Source: Roseateles sp. (GTDB lineage: Bacteria > Pseudomonadota > Gammaproteobacteria > Burkholderiales > Burkholderiaceae_C). Taken from it: a stretch of DNA of 64,000 nt. The notes beneath the pieces are model-generated. The model worked only from the letters and a program-made list of their open reading frames with translations, was not told the origin of the DNA and searched no databases. The position numbers and the translations under genes are program-made. Shown piece by piece: positions 7,824-14,605 of the stretch (within the stretch, counting starts at the first letter, position 1; every line of letters begins with the position of its first letter). Location: assembly GCA_019234295.1 (NCBI GenBank), contig JAFALK010000037.1, positions 185,929 to 249,928 of the forward strand. The letters are read 5' to 3'.

Positions 7824-9704
7824 TCAGGCGCTCGCCTGCGAACGAGCGATCAGCAATTCGAAGCCATCGGGCGGCAAGGCGGGCGACCACAGCATGCCTT
7901 GGCCACGGCTGCAGCCCAGCTCGGCCAGCTCACCGGCCTCCTGCGCGCTGATGATGCCTTCCACGCTGCATTGCAGGCCGGCCGCGTGCGCTGCGTCGAC
8001 CAAGGGGCGCAGTGTGGCGAGTTCGGCGGTGCCCGCGGCCTTGCGTCGACGCCGCGCGAGATCGAGCTTGAGCCACTGCACCGAGACGGATGTCAATCGC
8101 GCGAGATCGCTACCGCGCACGGCCAGCTGCACGCCGAGGTTGCGCAGCTGCGTCATCAACTCGCCGAGGTCAGCGGCGTCCTGACGTAGCAGGGCCTCCT
8201 CGAACTCCAGCACCAGGCAGCCGCCCGGAAGGCCGCTTCGGGTGAGCGCGCGCTGAACATCATCGACGATATCGCCCCGGCGCACATGGGCGCTGTGTAC
8301 GGCCACGGTCAGTTGCAACTCGCAATCGAACTGGCGGCGCAGGCGTTGCACCTGAGTGCAGGCCTCCTCGCACATCCAGGCACCAAAGCCCTCCATGAGA
8401 CCGGCCACCTCGGCGATGGCGAACAACTCGTCGGTCTTGAGATCGCCGAACTCGGGGTCGCTCCATTGCCAGTCCGCCTCGCATCCCACCAGGCTGTGGC
8501 CCGCCAGCTTGTACTGCGGCTCCAGCAGCAGTTGCACGGCAGCGCGCTCGCGCGCCTGACGCAGCAGGCCCACCTTGCGCAGCTGCTGCTTGACCGACTC
8601 GTCCACCGGCCGTGAACTGAAGAACAGTGCGCCCTCCCCGCTCGCCTTGGCGCTTTGCAGCGAATTGGACGCGCTGCGGCTGAGGTCTTCGAAGTCGAGC
8701 CCATCGTGCGGAAACATGGCGATGCCCACGCAGGCCTCGGCGCGGATTTCCATGCCCTGGTAGTCGATGGGCGCCGCAAGCTCGGTCAGCAGGCGTTGCG
8801 TCAGCAGAGCCACCTCAAGCTCGGTCGTTGGGCCGTGCACAGCGATCAGGAACTCGTCGCTGCCCACGCGGGCTACGCAATCCTGGCCGCTGAGCGTGCT
8901 CTTGAGCTTGGCCGTCACGTTCAGCAGCAGCATGTCGCCCGCGGCGTGGCCAAGGCTGTCGTTGATGAAGCGGAAGTCCGACAGGTCCAGATGCATGATC
9001 GCGAAGCGATGGCCGCCCTCCTGCGCCGCCGCGACGAGCTGCTTGGTGCGCTCCTTGCCAAGGATGCGATTGGGCAGGCCGGTGAGCGCGTCGTGGCTGG
9101 CGCGGAACTCCGCCAGATCCCGGGCCGATTTTGCGAAGGAGAGCTCGCGCTGCGCAGCCAGCTTGAAGCGGCGCAGATCGCCGGCAAAGACGTCGATCAC
9201 CAGGACCACCGCGACCCAGACCAGCAGCCCATCGCCTACGTCGGTAGGCTTGACGCCACCCGAAGCATTGACGAGGTAGAGCATCACCAGATCCACCAGA
9301 TGCAGCAGCGCAAGCATCAAGTACTGCCGGCGCCGGCACAAGCCCGCAGCAATGACGAAGACGCCCCCGCAGGCCACCAGGGCCATGTCGCGGCTACCTT
9401 CGCCCACCCAGGCCAGACCGTGCAGCATGAGTTCCACGCTGCAGAGAAAGCCAAAGATCAGCGCCGGCCCGCGGCCGCGCCTCTCCAGCACCATGAACAG
9501 GGTCACCACGATCAGGCCGGCCAGGCGCACCATGACGCTTGGCCTGGCGATCACTTCGAAGCCCCCCAGCACCACACCCAGCACCGTGTTGACGACCAGT
9601 GCCGCGAACACGATGCGCATCATCAGCGTGATGCGTCGCCCTGTGATGTTCCTCAGCGAACGCTCGGCAGCGAGCTCGAAGACCGGCGTCTCGGAAACCG
9701 TCAT
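7824..9704 (-). CDS. Membrane-bound GGDEF-EAL protein with degenerate catalytic motifs
   Basis: A 626-residue protein. Residues about 25-180 hold several hydrophobic helices (for example VMVRLAGLIVVTLFMVLE), giving a membrane-anchored sensor. A GGDEF domain follows (about 195-350; HDALTGLPNRI at its start). Its signature is RVGSDEF, not GGDEF, so diguanylate cyclase activity is uncertain. The EAL domain (about 375-620) has GCEADWQW where EALLRW is expected, RGSDLARL where the DDFGTG loop should be, and SVEGI in place of AEGVE. It therefore lacks key metal ligands and is probably a non-catalytic binding or regulatory domain. It is followed by the HD-GYP gene, which may supply the real phosphodiesterase activity. 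Architecture is certain; inactivity is inferred from motifs. Confidence 0.9.
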   Translation of the reverse strand: MTVSETPVFELAAERSLRNITGRRITLMMRIVFAALVVNTVLGVVLGGFEVIARPSVMVRLAGLIVVTLFMVLERRGRGPALIFGFLCSVELMLHGLAWVGEGSRDMALVACGGVFVIAAGLCRRRQYLMLALLHLVDLVMLYLVNASGGVKPTDVGDGLLVWVAVVLVIDVFAGDLRRFKLAAQRELSFAKSARDLAEFRASHDALTGLPNRILGKERTKQLVAAAQEGGHRFAIMHLDLSDFRFINDSLGHAAGDMLLLNVTAKLKSTLSGQDCVARVGSDEFLIAVHGPTTELEVALLTQRLLTELAAPIDYQGMEIRAEACVGIAMFPHDGLDFEDLSRSASNSLQSAKASGEGALFFSSRPVDESVKQQLRKVGLLRQARERAAVQLLLEPQYKLAGHSLVGCEADWQWSDPEFGDLKTDELFAIAEVAGLMEGFGAWMCEEACTQVQRLRRQFDCELQLTVAVHSAHVRRGDIVDDVQRALTRSGLPGGCLVLEFEEALLRQDAADLGELMTQLRNLGVQLAVRGSDLARLTSVSVQWLKLDLARRRRKAAGTAELATLRPLVDAAHAAGLQCSVEGIISAQEAGELAELGCSRGQGMLWSPALPPDGFELLIARSQASA

Positions 9705-9806
9705 GACCGCGCCCTAAATCGGAGTGGTCCGGCGGATTCTGCCCGAAGGCAAGCGCGGCTCAAGGGCTTGCGCGCTGCGTTGTGCGCGCCGGCGCGGCCG
9801 CAGCGC

Positions 9807-9838
9807 AAAAAAACCCGGCAGTTCGCCGAATTGCCGGG
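9807..9838 (-). terminator. Rho-independent terminator of the PEP-CTERM gene
   Basis: On the minus strand a hairpin with arms CCCGGCA and TGCCGGG (9814-9838) is followed by seven T residues (9807-9813). It lies 31 bp past the stop of the PEP-CTERM gene. Confidence 0.85.
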
Positions 9839-9869
9839 CTCGTCGGCGTTGGACGCACCGATCAGATTT

Positions 9870-10637
9870 TCAACGCGCGGGGCCCGGGCGAGGGAGCATT
9901 TTCCTGCGTGACAGACCGAGCCCCAACAAGCTGATACCCACCAGGCCCAGCGACTCGGGCTCGGGGACGCTATTGAGCTCCACGGGTGGGGGCGTGCCTT
10001 CGTAGATGTTGGCGAGCACGCCGATGATCTGGCCAGAGTGCACGTCATAGTTCGTCTCGGACCAACCGTTCGGGTCCAGACCCTCCCAGCCCACGAATAC
10101 GCCGGCGGCGTTGCTCACATTGCCGGGGCCGTTGGGATCGGGGCCGAACTGTGAGTAGATTGGGTTACCGTTCCACATTGCCGTGATGGTGACGTAGAAA
10201 TTGCCCGTTTGCGCGCAGTAAGAGCGCCCGTAGATGTTGGACTGCGGATCGCAGATCGGGTTGTAAGGCAGTTGCCCGAAGAACCCGCTACTTGCCGAGG
10301 CGGTGCCGCTGTACTCGTCGTCGTAGTCGTACGAGAACAGATTCCCCGCTGAATTGCCTTCGCTCCAGTTGAAGGTCAGGGTCGAATTCGCACCGATGTC
10401 GGACAGGCTGCGGCTTTGCACTATGCCATTGTTCAGGCCCTGGTAACCGGTCAACGTCATCTGCACATTCGTGAACGCGAAGGCCGTGGTGTTGCTGATG
10501 AACAGCGTGGGCGTGTCGTTGACCTGGCAGTCATAGCAGCCCGTCAGGGTCGAGATGACGGTGGGGTCAGCCTTGACCGTCTGGCTGAGCCCCAGCACAG
10601 CCAAGATCAGGGGCAACAAGAAGGGACGTGTCTTCAT
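9870..10637 (-). CDS. PEP-CTERM sorting-domain exported protein
   Basis: A 255-residue exported protein. The ATG at 10637 is chosen because it opens a clean signal peptide (MKTRPFLLPLILAVLGLSQ, cleavage near VKA). An in-frame extension to 10973 would run back into the insertion sequence and lacks protein-like composition. The C-terminus has the PEP-CTERM tripartite signal: VPEPESLGL, a hydrophobic stretch, then a basic cluster (LSRRK). PEP-CTERM proteins are processed by exosortase (EpsH/XrtA) and are usually tied to exopolysaccharide production. The mature part contains Cys pairs (GCYDCQ) and is rich in Asn, Tyr and Gly. No exosortase gene is in the window. The gene stands alone with its own terminator. 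Confidence 0.85.
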   Translation of the reverse strand: MKTRPFLLPLILAVLGLSQTVKADPTVISTLTGCYDCQVNDTPTLFISNTTAFAFTNVQMTLTGYQGLNNGIVQSRSLSDIGANSTLTFNWSEGNSAGNLFSYDYDDEYSGTASASSGFFGQLPYNPICDPQSNIYGRSYCAQTGNFYVTITAMWNGNPIYSQFGPDPNGPGNVSNAAGVFVGWEGLDPNGWSETNYDVHSGQIIGVLANIYEGTPPPVELNSVPEPESLGLVGISLLGLGLSRRKMLPRPGPAR

Positions 10638-10873
10638 GTGCTTCTCCACGACGAGCGAAAGTAGCGTAACTCCCCTGCTGGTACCACAGGCATAAAACAT
10701 GCCCAAGCAGAAAATCAAATGAAAACAGAGGCTTGCAAGATCCGTCCGGCGGCACTGGCCCGAGGCTGTAAAAAAAGCCGACGACCCAGGCGGTCTGCAT
10801 GCCTTCCGGCGCAAGCCCAGGCTGGCGCAACCAGCGCCACATCGAGCAGCCTTCGAACAAACTGAACCGCCTA

Positions 10874-10886
10874 CATGGTCCGCCCC
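10874..10886. repeat. Left 13-bp inverted repeat of the IS110-family element
   Basis: CATGGTCCGCCCC, the exact reverse complement of 12316-12328. It lies beyond the 3' end of the transposase gene. Confidence 0.85.
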
Positions 10887-11148
10887 GAGGAGTGCAAGCA
10901 TTGGCACTGTGAAGGTTTGAGAGGTTTGCAGCCTTACATCCGGGCTGTTCGTGCAGTTGGTGCTGCTGCCCATGATGGCTATTCGCGGCCGGGGCTCCTA
11001 TCTCCGGGATGCACTCGAGGTGCTGGCGATTCATCGGAATTTCCCCGACCCGGTTTGACCTTCAATCCATCACTGCGCTTTCTGCAAGCTCTCCTTCAAA
11101 ACAGATCTAATGAACCGAGACGAGTGGCCTGCTGTCGACGGTGCGGAC
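10887..11148 (-). ncRNA. Candidate bridge/seek RNA region of the IS110-family element
   Basis: About 260 bp between the transposase stop and the inverted repeat have no coding feature I can support. In IS1111-group elements the guide RNA that pairs with donor and target DNA is encoded in this 3' non-coding end, whereas in IS110-group elements it is in the 5' end. The position and length fit, but I have not derived a fold or guide loops; the RNA itself is an inference from the family. Confidence 0.4.
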
Positions 11149-12195
11149 TCATGCAACCACCTGTTCGTAAGGATTCCACTTCGTCGGATTGAAGGCCTGG
11201 CCTCGAGCCATAACCGCCCAGACGGTGCGCGCAATTTTGTTGGCCAACGCAACAACGACCACGTTGCAGTGACGCCGCTGCAGTAGCTGCTGAATCCATG
11301 TTGACTGTGCCGCTTTGGCGATCACGGCCCTGGCGCCTGCAATCAACAGAGTGCGCAGGTACGAATCGCCCCGTTTTGAAATTCCCAGCTGCTGCGTCTT
11401 TCCACCAGTTCCCACCTGGCGTGGCGTCAAGCCCACCCAAGATGCGAACTGCCGACTCGACTTGAAGACGGTGAAGTCCCCCACCGCGGCTACCAGCGCG
11501 GTGGCGGTCAATTCACCGACGCCAGGAATCTGATAGACGGCCTGCATCTTCGGATCATCCTGAAGCATCGCGCGTAGACGCTGGCTGATGAGGTCGATGT
11601 CATCCTGCAAGCCGTTGATGCGCTTGAGCTGCTCTTGCACGCTCGCGACAAGATCTGCTGACAGCACATCATCTTCTTGGGCTTTGGCCAAATCTTCCTG
11701 AATGACCTTGAGCAGTTGCTTATGGCCCACCGGCAAGGCGATCCCGAACTCAGCCAAGATTCCGCGCAGAGCATTGGTTTGCATGATGCGCATCTTCATG
11801 AGCTGACGACGCATGCCGTGCAATGCCATGCAGGCCTGTTGACGCGACGTCTTTACCGGGACGCCCTTGATGTGAGGTTGCTGGGCCGCTACCCAAATCG
11901 CCTGTGCATCCATCGCATCGGTTTTGTCGCGCAGCAGGAAGGCCTTGACGTGCTGGGCCGGAAGAATCTTGACCTCATGCCCCAGAGAGACAAGCCTTCG
12001 AGCCCAGTAATGCGAACTCGCGCAGGCTTCCATAGCGACAAGACTGGGCTGGCAATTGGCGAAGAACTGAGCGAGCCTGGCTCGCTTGATCTGGCGACGC
12101 TGAATCTCGCCGGAGTTTGCATCGACGATATGCACCTGGAACACGGACTTGGCCAGATCCAGACCAATGACGGGAAGGTTTGCAGTAGATTGCAT
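11149..12195 (-). CDS. IS110-family transposase (DEDD, serine-type recombination)
   Basis: A 348-residue recombinase. The ATG at 12195 has GGAGGTCCC just upstream; the open frame extends to 12327 but that part runs into the inverted repeat. The N-terminal DEDD/RuvC-like domain shows GLDLAKSVFQVH, VAMEACASSHYW and the DKTDAMDAQAI motif. A coiled central part follows, then the Transposase_20 domain (IPGVGELTATALVAAVGD, FASWVGLTPRQVG, GDSYLRTLLIAGARAV) containing the catalytic serine region. The reading frame is intact, so the element could still be active. Confidence 0.95.
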   Translation of the reverse strand: MQSTANLPVIGLDLAKSVFQVHIVDANSGEIQRRQIKRARLAQFFANCQPSLVAMEACASSHYWARRLVSLGHEVKILPAQHVKAFLLRDKTDAMDAQAIWVAAQQPHIKGVPVKTSRQQACMALHGMRRQLMKMRIMQTNALRGILAEFGIALPVGHKQLLKVIQEDLAKAQEDDVLSADLVASVQEQLKRINGLQDDIDLISQRLRAMLQDDPKMQAVYQIPGVGELTATALVAAVGDFTVFKSSRQFASWVGLTPRQVGTGGKTQQLGISKRGDSYLRTLLIAGARAVIAKAAQSTWIQQLLQRRHCNVVVVALANKIARTVWAVMARGQAFNPTKWNPYEQVVA

Positions 12196-12315
12196 GATGG
12201 GACCTCCAGGTTGAAGTGGCTGCGTTGAACCACCCACTCTGGCACTCTGATGCCGATTCTGCGAGGTCCCACTCGATTCGCATGGGCACTCACTGCCGCG
12301 GCCGGAAGTGAAGGT

Positions 12316-12328
12316 GGGGCGGACCATG
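12316..12328. repeat. Right 13-bp inverted repeat of the IS110-family element
   Basis: GGGGCGGACCATG, the exact reverse complement of 10874-10886. It sits about 120 bp upstream of the transposase start. Confidence 0.85.
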
Positions 12329-12342
12329 CCATCTCCGGCGGT

Positions 12343-14265
12343 TCATGCCGCTCCACTGTCAAATAGTTGATCAACTGCGCGCTGCGCTTCCAGGATTGAG
12401 CAGCGATGGTCCATGATGCCGGCGAGATCGGTGTTGGCGAAGGCGATGCGCCCGAAGGGCCCGGCACGCAAGATGTCTCGTGGGGCCGGATCGCCGTTTT
12501 TGCCAAAGAAGAAGCCCGGCTGCGGGCTCAGGTAGGCGTGGCCCCAGCGATTGACGATGATGCCCGCGATGTCGCGCCGCACGTCGAAGTGCGGGCCGTC
12601 GAACATGCGCGCGAACAGTTCCCGCACGCGCGCCTCGATCGCGCTGAAGGGCGTCGCGAACAGCTCGGCGCGGCCGCGCTGGCCTTGCTCGGCCGTGCCC
12701 AGGCCAGGCTGCGGGAACAGCATCTTGAGCGACAGCACCGTTGGCGAATCAGGCCCCAGCGATGGCGCCACCGGCCCGACCAGCGCCTGCGCGCGCACGT
12801 TCAGATGATGGCCTGGTCCACCGAACCAGCGGCAGCCCGACAGGCCGCGCTCGTACAGGAAGCGCCACTGGCGCACGGCGACGTTGACCACCAGCGCGGG
12901 CGAGCGGTGGAACTGCGCATAGGCTGCACGGTGCGACTCGGGCAGGTCTCGCACCACGTGGCGCGTGGTCCAGGAACCACCGGCCATCACCACGCAGCCG
13001 GCGCGAACCTGCTCGCGCTGCCCCGCGCGCTCGTAGCTGACCCGCACTTCGTGGGCCTGCCCCGCCTTCCCGTCATGACGCACGGCCAGCACCGTCGCCC
13101 CCAGGCGAACGCGTGCGGGCTGCCCTGCTCGGTCGAGCTCGGCGCGCCGGATCGGCTGGCTGAGCACGGCGTCAGGCGTGACCGCGCCGTCAAAGGCGCT
13201 CGTCACCAGCGTGCCCAGCATCAGGCGCGCGATCGTGCTGTTGCCTCCGGGAAACATTTGCTGGGCCTCGTCGCCACCATCGGCGCCGTGCAGCAGATCG
13301 GCCGCGTAATCCGAATAGGCGGAAAGGGCATCGGGCCCTAGCCCCGAGCCCCCGCCCTCTTCAGGGACCAGGTATTTGCGCACGAACTCGCGCGTCAGGC
13401 CGAAGGTATCGATGTAGTGCTGCTCCAGGCTGATGGCGTCGAGCCGCCGGGCCACGGCGTCGCCCTCGATCTGCGGGCCGACGAAGCCCGCGCGGCTCTG
13501 CGCGGCGCCGGAGAACCAATCGCTCAGCATGCGCCGCGTTCCCGCATCAACCGGTGCGTCGGCGAAGCGGCGTCGGATCGGGTCCCTCACCCAGCGGTCG
13601 GCGCGCGCACCCTGGCCAGGGAAAAAGAACCCGTATTGGCCGTGCTCGATGCCTTCGGCGTCGTAGGGCGTGCGCGCCAGGTTCATGGCAGGGTCGGGGC
13701 CGGCCCAGACCTGGTAGCGCAGACGTGGCGGTGCCAGACCGATGGCATCGTAGAAGCGCCCCAACCGGCTGTGCGGAAGCGGTGGGAAGAATAGGGCCGA
13801 TGCCTGCTGCGCGAACAGGCGCTGGCCGTCGACCTCGAACTCATTGTGCTTGGCTTCGCCGCCAGGCATGGGGTGGTTGTCGAGCAGCAAACAGGTCTTG
13901 CCCGGGCCAGCATGGGCCATGAAATGCAGGGCCGCGGCCAGACCGCTGATGCCACCACCGACCACCACGCAATCAAAGCGCTCGCCGGTATCGCGCGCGG
14001 CCGCTTCAACGTCGTCAGGCGAATCACGCAGCACATGCCCCGCTTGCACCACGTTCCAGGTATTGCCGTTGGCATTCGCGTAGTCGCCCACGCCGCCAGG
14101 GCCGGTCCAGTCGTCGCGGCCACTCGCCAGCGCATGGCCGGGCGCGGCCAGGGTGGTTAGCGCGGCACCGCTCGCCCATAGCGCGCCGCCGACAAAGTCG
14201 CGCCGCGTGATGTCAACGTCAAGGCCCAGGCGGCGGGCCCGGCGATCGGGTGATGCAGATGGCAT
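12343..14265 (-). CDS. Tat-exported FAD-dependent oxidoreductase, spermidine-dehydrogenase-like
   Basis: A 640-residue flavoenzyme. The ATG at 14265 gives a twin-arginine signal (DITRRDFVGGALWASGAA) preceded by the LGLDVDITRRDF context seen in the SpdH group. The FAD Rossmann motif follows (CVVVGGGISGLAAALHF), then LLLDNHPMPGGEAKHNEF, which is also typical of that group. By homology it would oxidise a polyamine-type or other amine in the periplasm; the real substrate is uncertain. It lies at the downstream end of the minus-strand locus, 340 bp beyond the second TBDT, and its stop codon is 15 bp from the insertion-sequence repeat. It appears complete, ending normally. Confidence 0.75.
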   Translation of the reverse strand: MPSASPDRRARRLGLDVDITRRDFVGGALWASGAALTTLAAPGHALASGRDDWTGPGGVGDYANANGNTWNVVQAGHVLRDSPDDVEAAARDTGERFDCVVVGGGISGLAAALHFMAHAGPGKTCLLLDNHPMPGGEAKHNEFEVDGQRLFAQQASALFFPPLPHSRLGRFYDAIGLAPPRLRYQVWAGPDPAMNLARTPYDAEGIEHGQYGFFFPGQGARADRWVRDPIRRRFADAPVDAGTRRMLSDWFSGAAQSRAGFVGPQIEGDAVARRLDAISLEQHYIDTFGLTREFVRKYLVPEEGGGSGLGPDALSAYSDYAADLLHGADGGDEAQQMFPGGNSTIARLMLGTLVTSAFDGAVTPDAVLSQPIRRAELDRAGQPARVRLGATVLAVRHDGKAGQAHEVRVSYERAGQREQVRAGCVVMAGGSWTTRHVVRDLPESHRAAYAQFHRSPALVVNVAVRQWRFLYERGLSGCRWFGGPGHHLNVRAQALVGPVAPSLGPDSPTVLSLKMLFPQPGLGTAEQGQRGRAELFATPFSAIEARVRELFARMFDGPHFDVRRDIAGIIVNRWGHAYLSPQPGFFFGKNGDPAPRDILRAGPFGRIAFANTDLAGIMDHRCSILEAQRAVDQLFDSGAA

Positions 14266-14605
14266 AAGGGCAGCGATTGAATGGACGAAGGCCTGCTGAC
14301 GGCAGGCGCGGCAAGAATTTCTTGAAGACGAGTCGCATCTCTGACGGTCAATGTGACGATTCAATCGCGCTACTGCATGCTGCGCGTATCGTGTGGCCGC
14401 CTGTCGCGCCGTCAACTGCTCGCAGTCTCCAAGGACTTGGGCTGGCGCATTCGACCCCGGGGACTACACGTTGGCGCTTGGTGGCGCATTCGATGCGGCC
14501 CCCGCCGTCACCAGCGTGCGCCTCTCCTCACGCGCGCTCGCCTTCGCGGACACTGGGTCAGCGCCAAGCCCACCACTTGCTCCGACCCAACGCGCGGTGC
14601 CGTCG
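14266..14605. other. Intergenic region without recognised features
   Basis: 340 bp between the TBDT stop and the flavoenzyme start. Open frames here are shadows. I see no clear hairpin terminator or RNA gene; the flavoenzyme promoter would have to lie here if it is not read through from the TBDT. Confidence 0.5.

Larger units (their letters stand above)
10874..12328 (-). mobile_element. IS110-family insertion sequence, IS1111-like group
   Basis: The element is bounded here by perfect 13-bp inverted repeats, CATGGTCCGCCCC at 10874-10886 and its complement at 12316-12328. They enclose a DEDD transposase gene (11149-12195). The 5' non-coding part is about 120 bp and the 3' non-coding part about 260 bp. 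Subterminal inverted repeats and a long 3' non-coding end are features of the IS1111 subgroup. True ends are usually a few bases outside these repeats, so the limits are approximate. No target duplication is visible, as expected for the family. Confidence 0.8.

Noticed and set aside
10567..11034. Minus-strand 155-codon frame upstream of the PEP-CTERM gene
   Set aside because: It crosses from the insertion-sequence end into the promoter region and the signal peptide in another frame; no family pattern.
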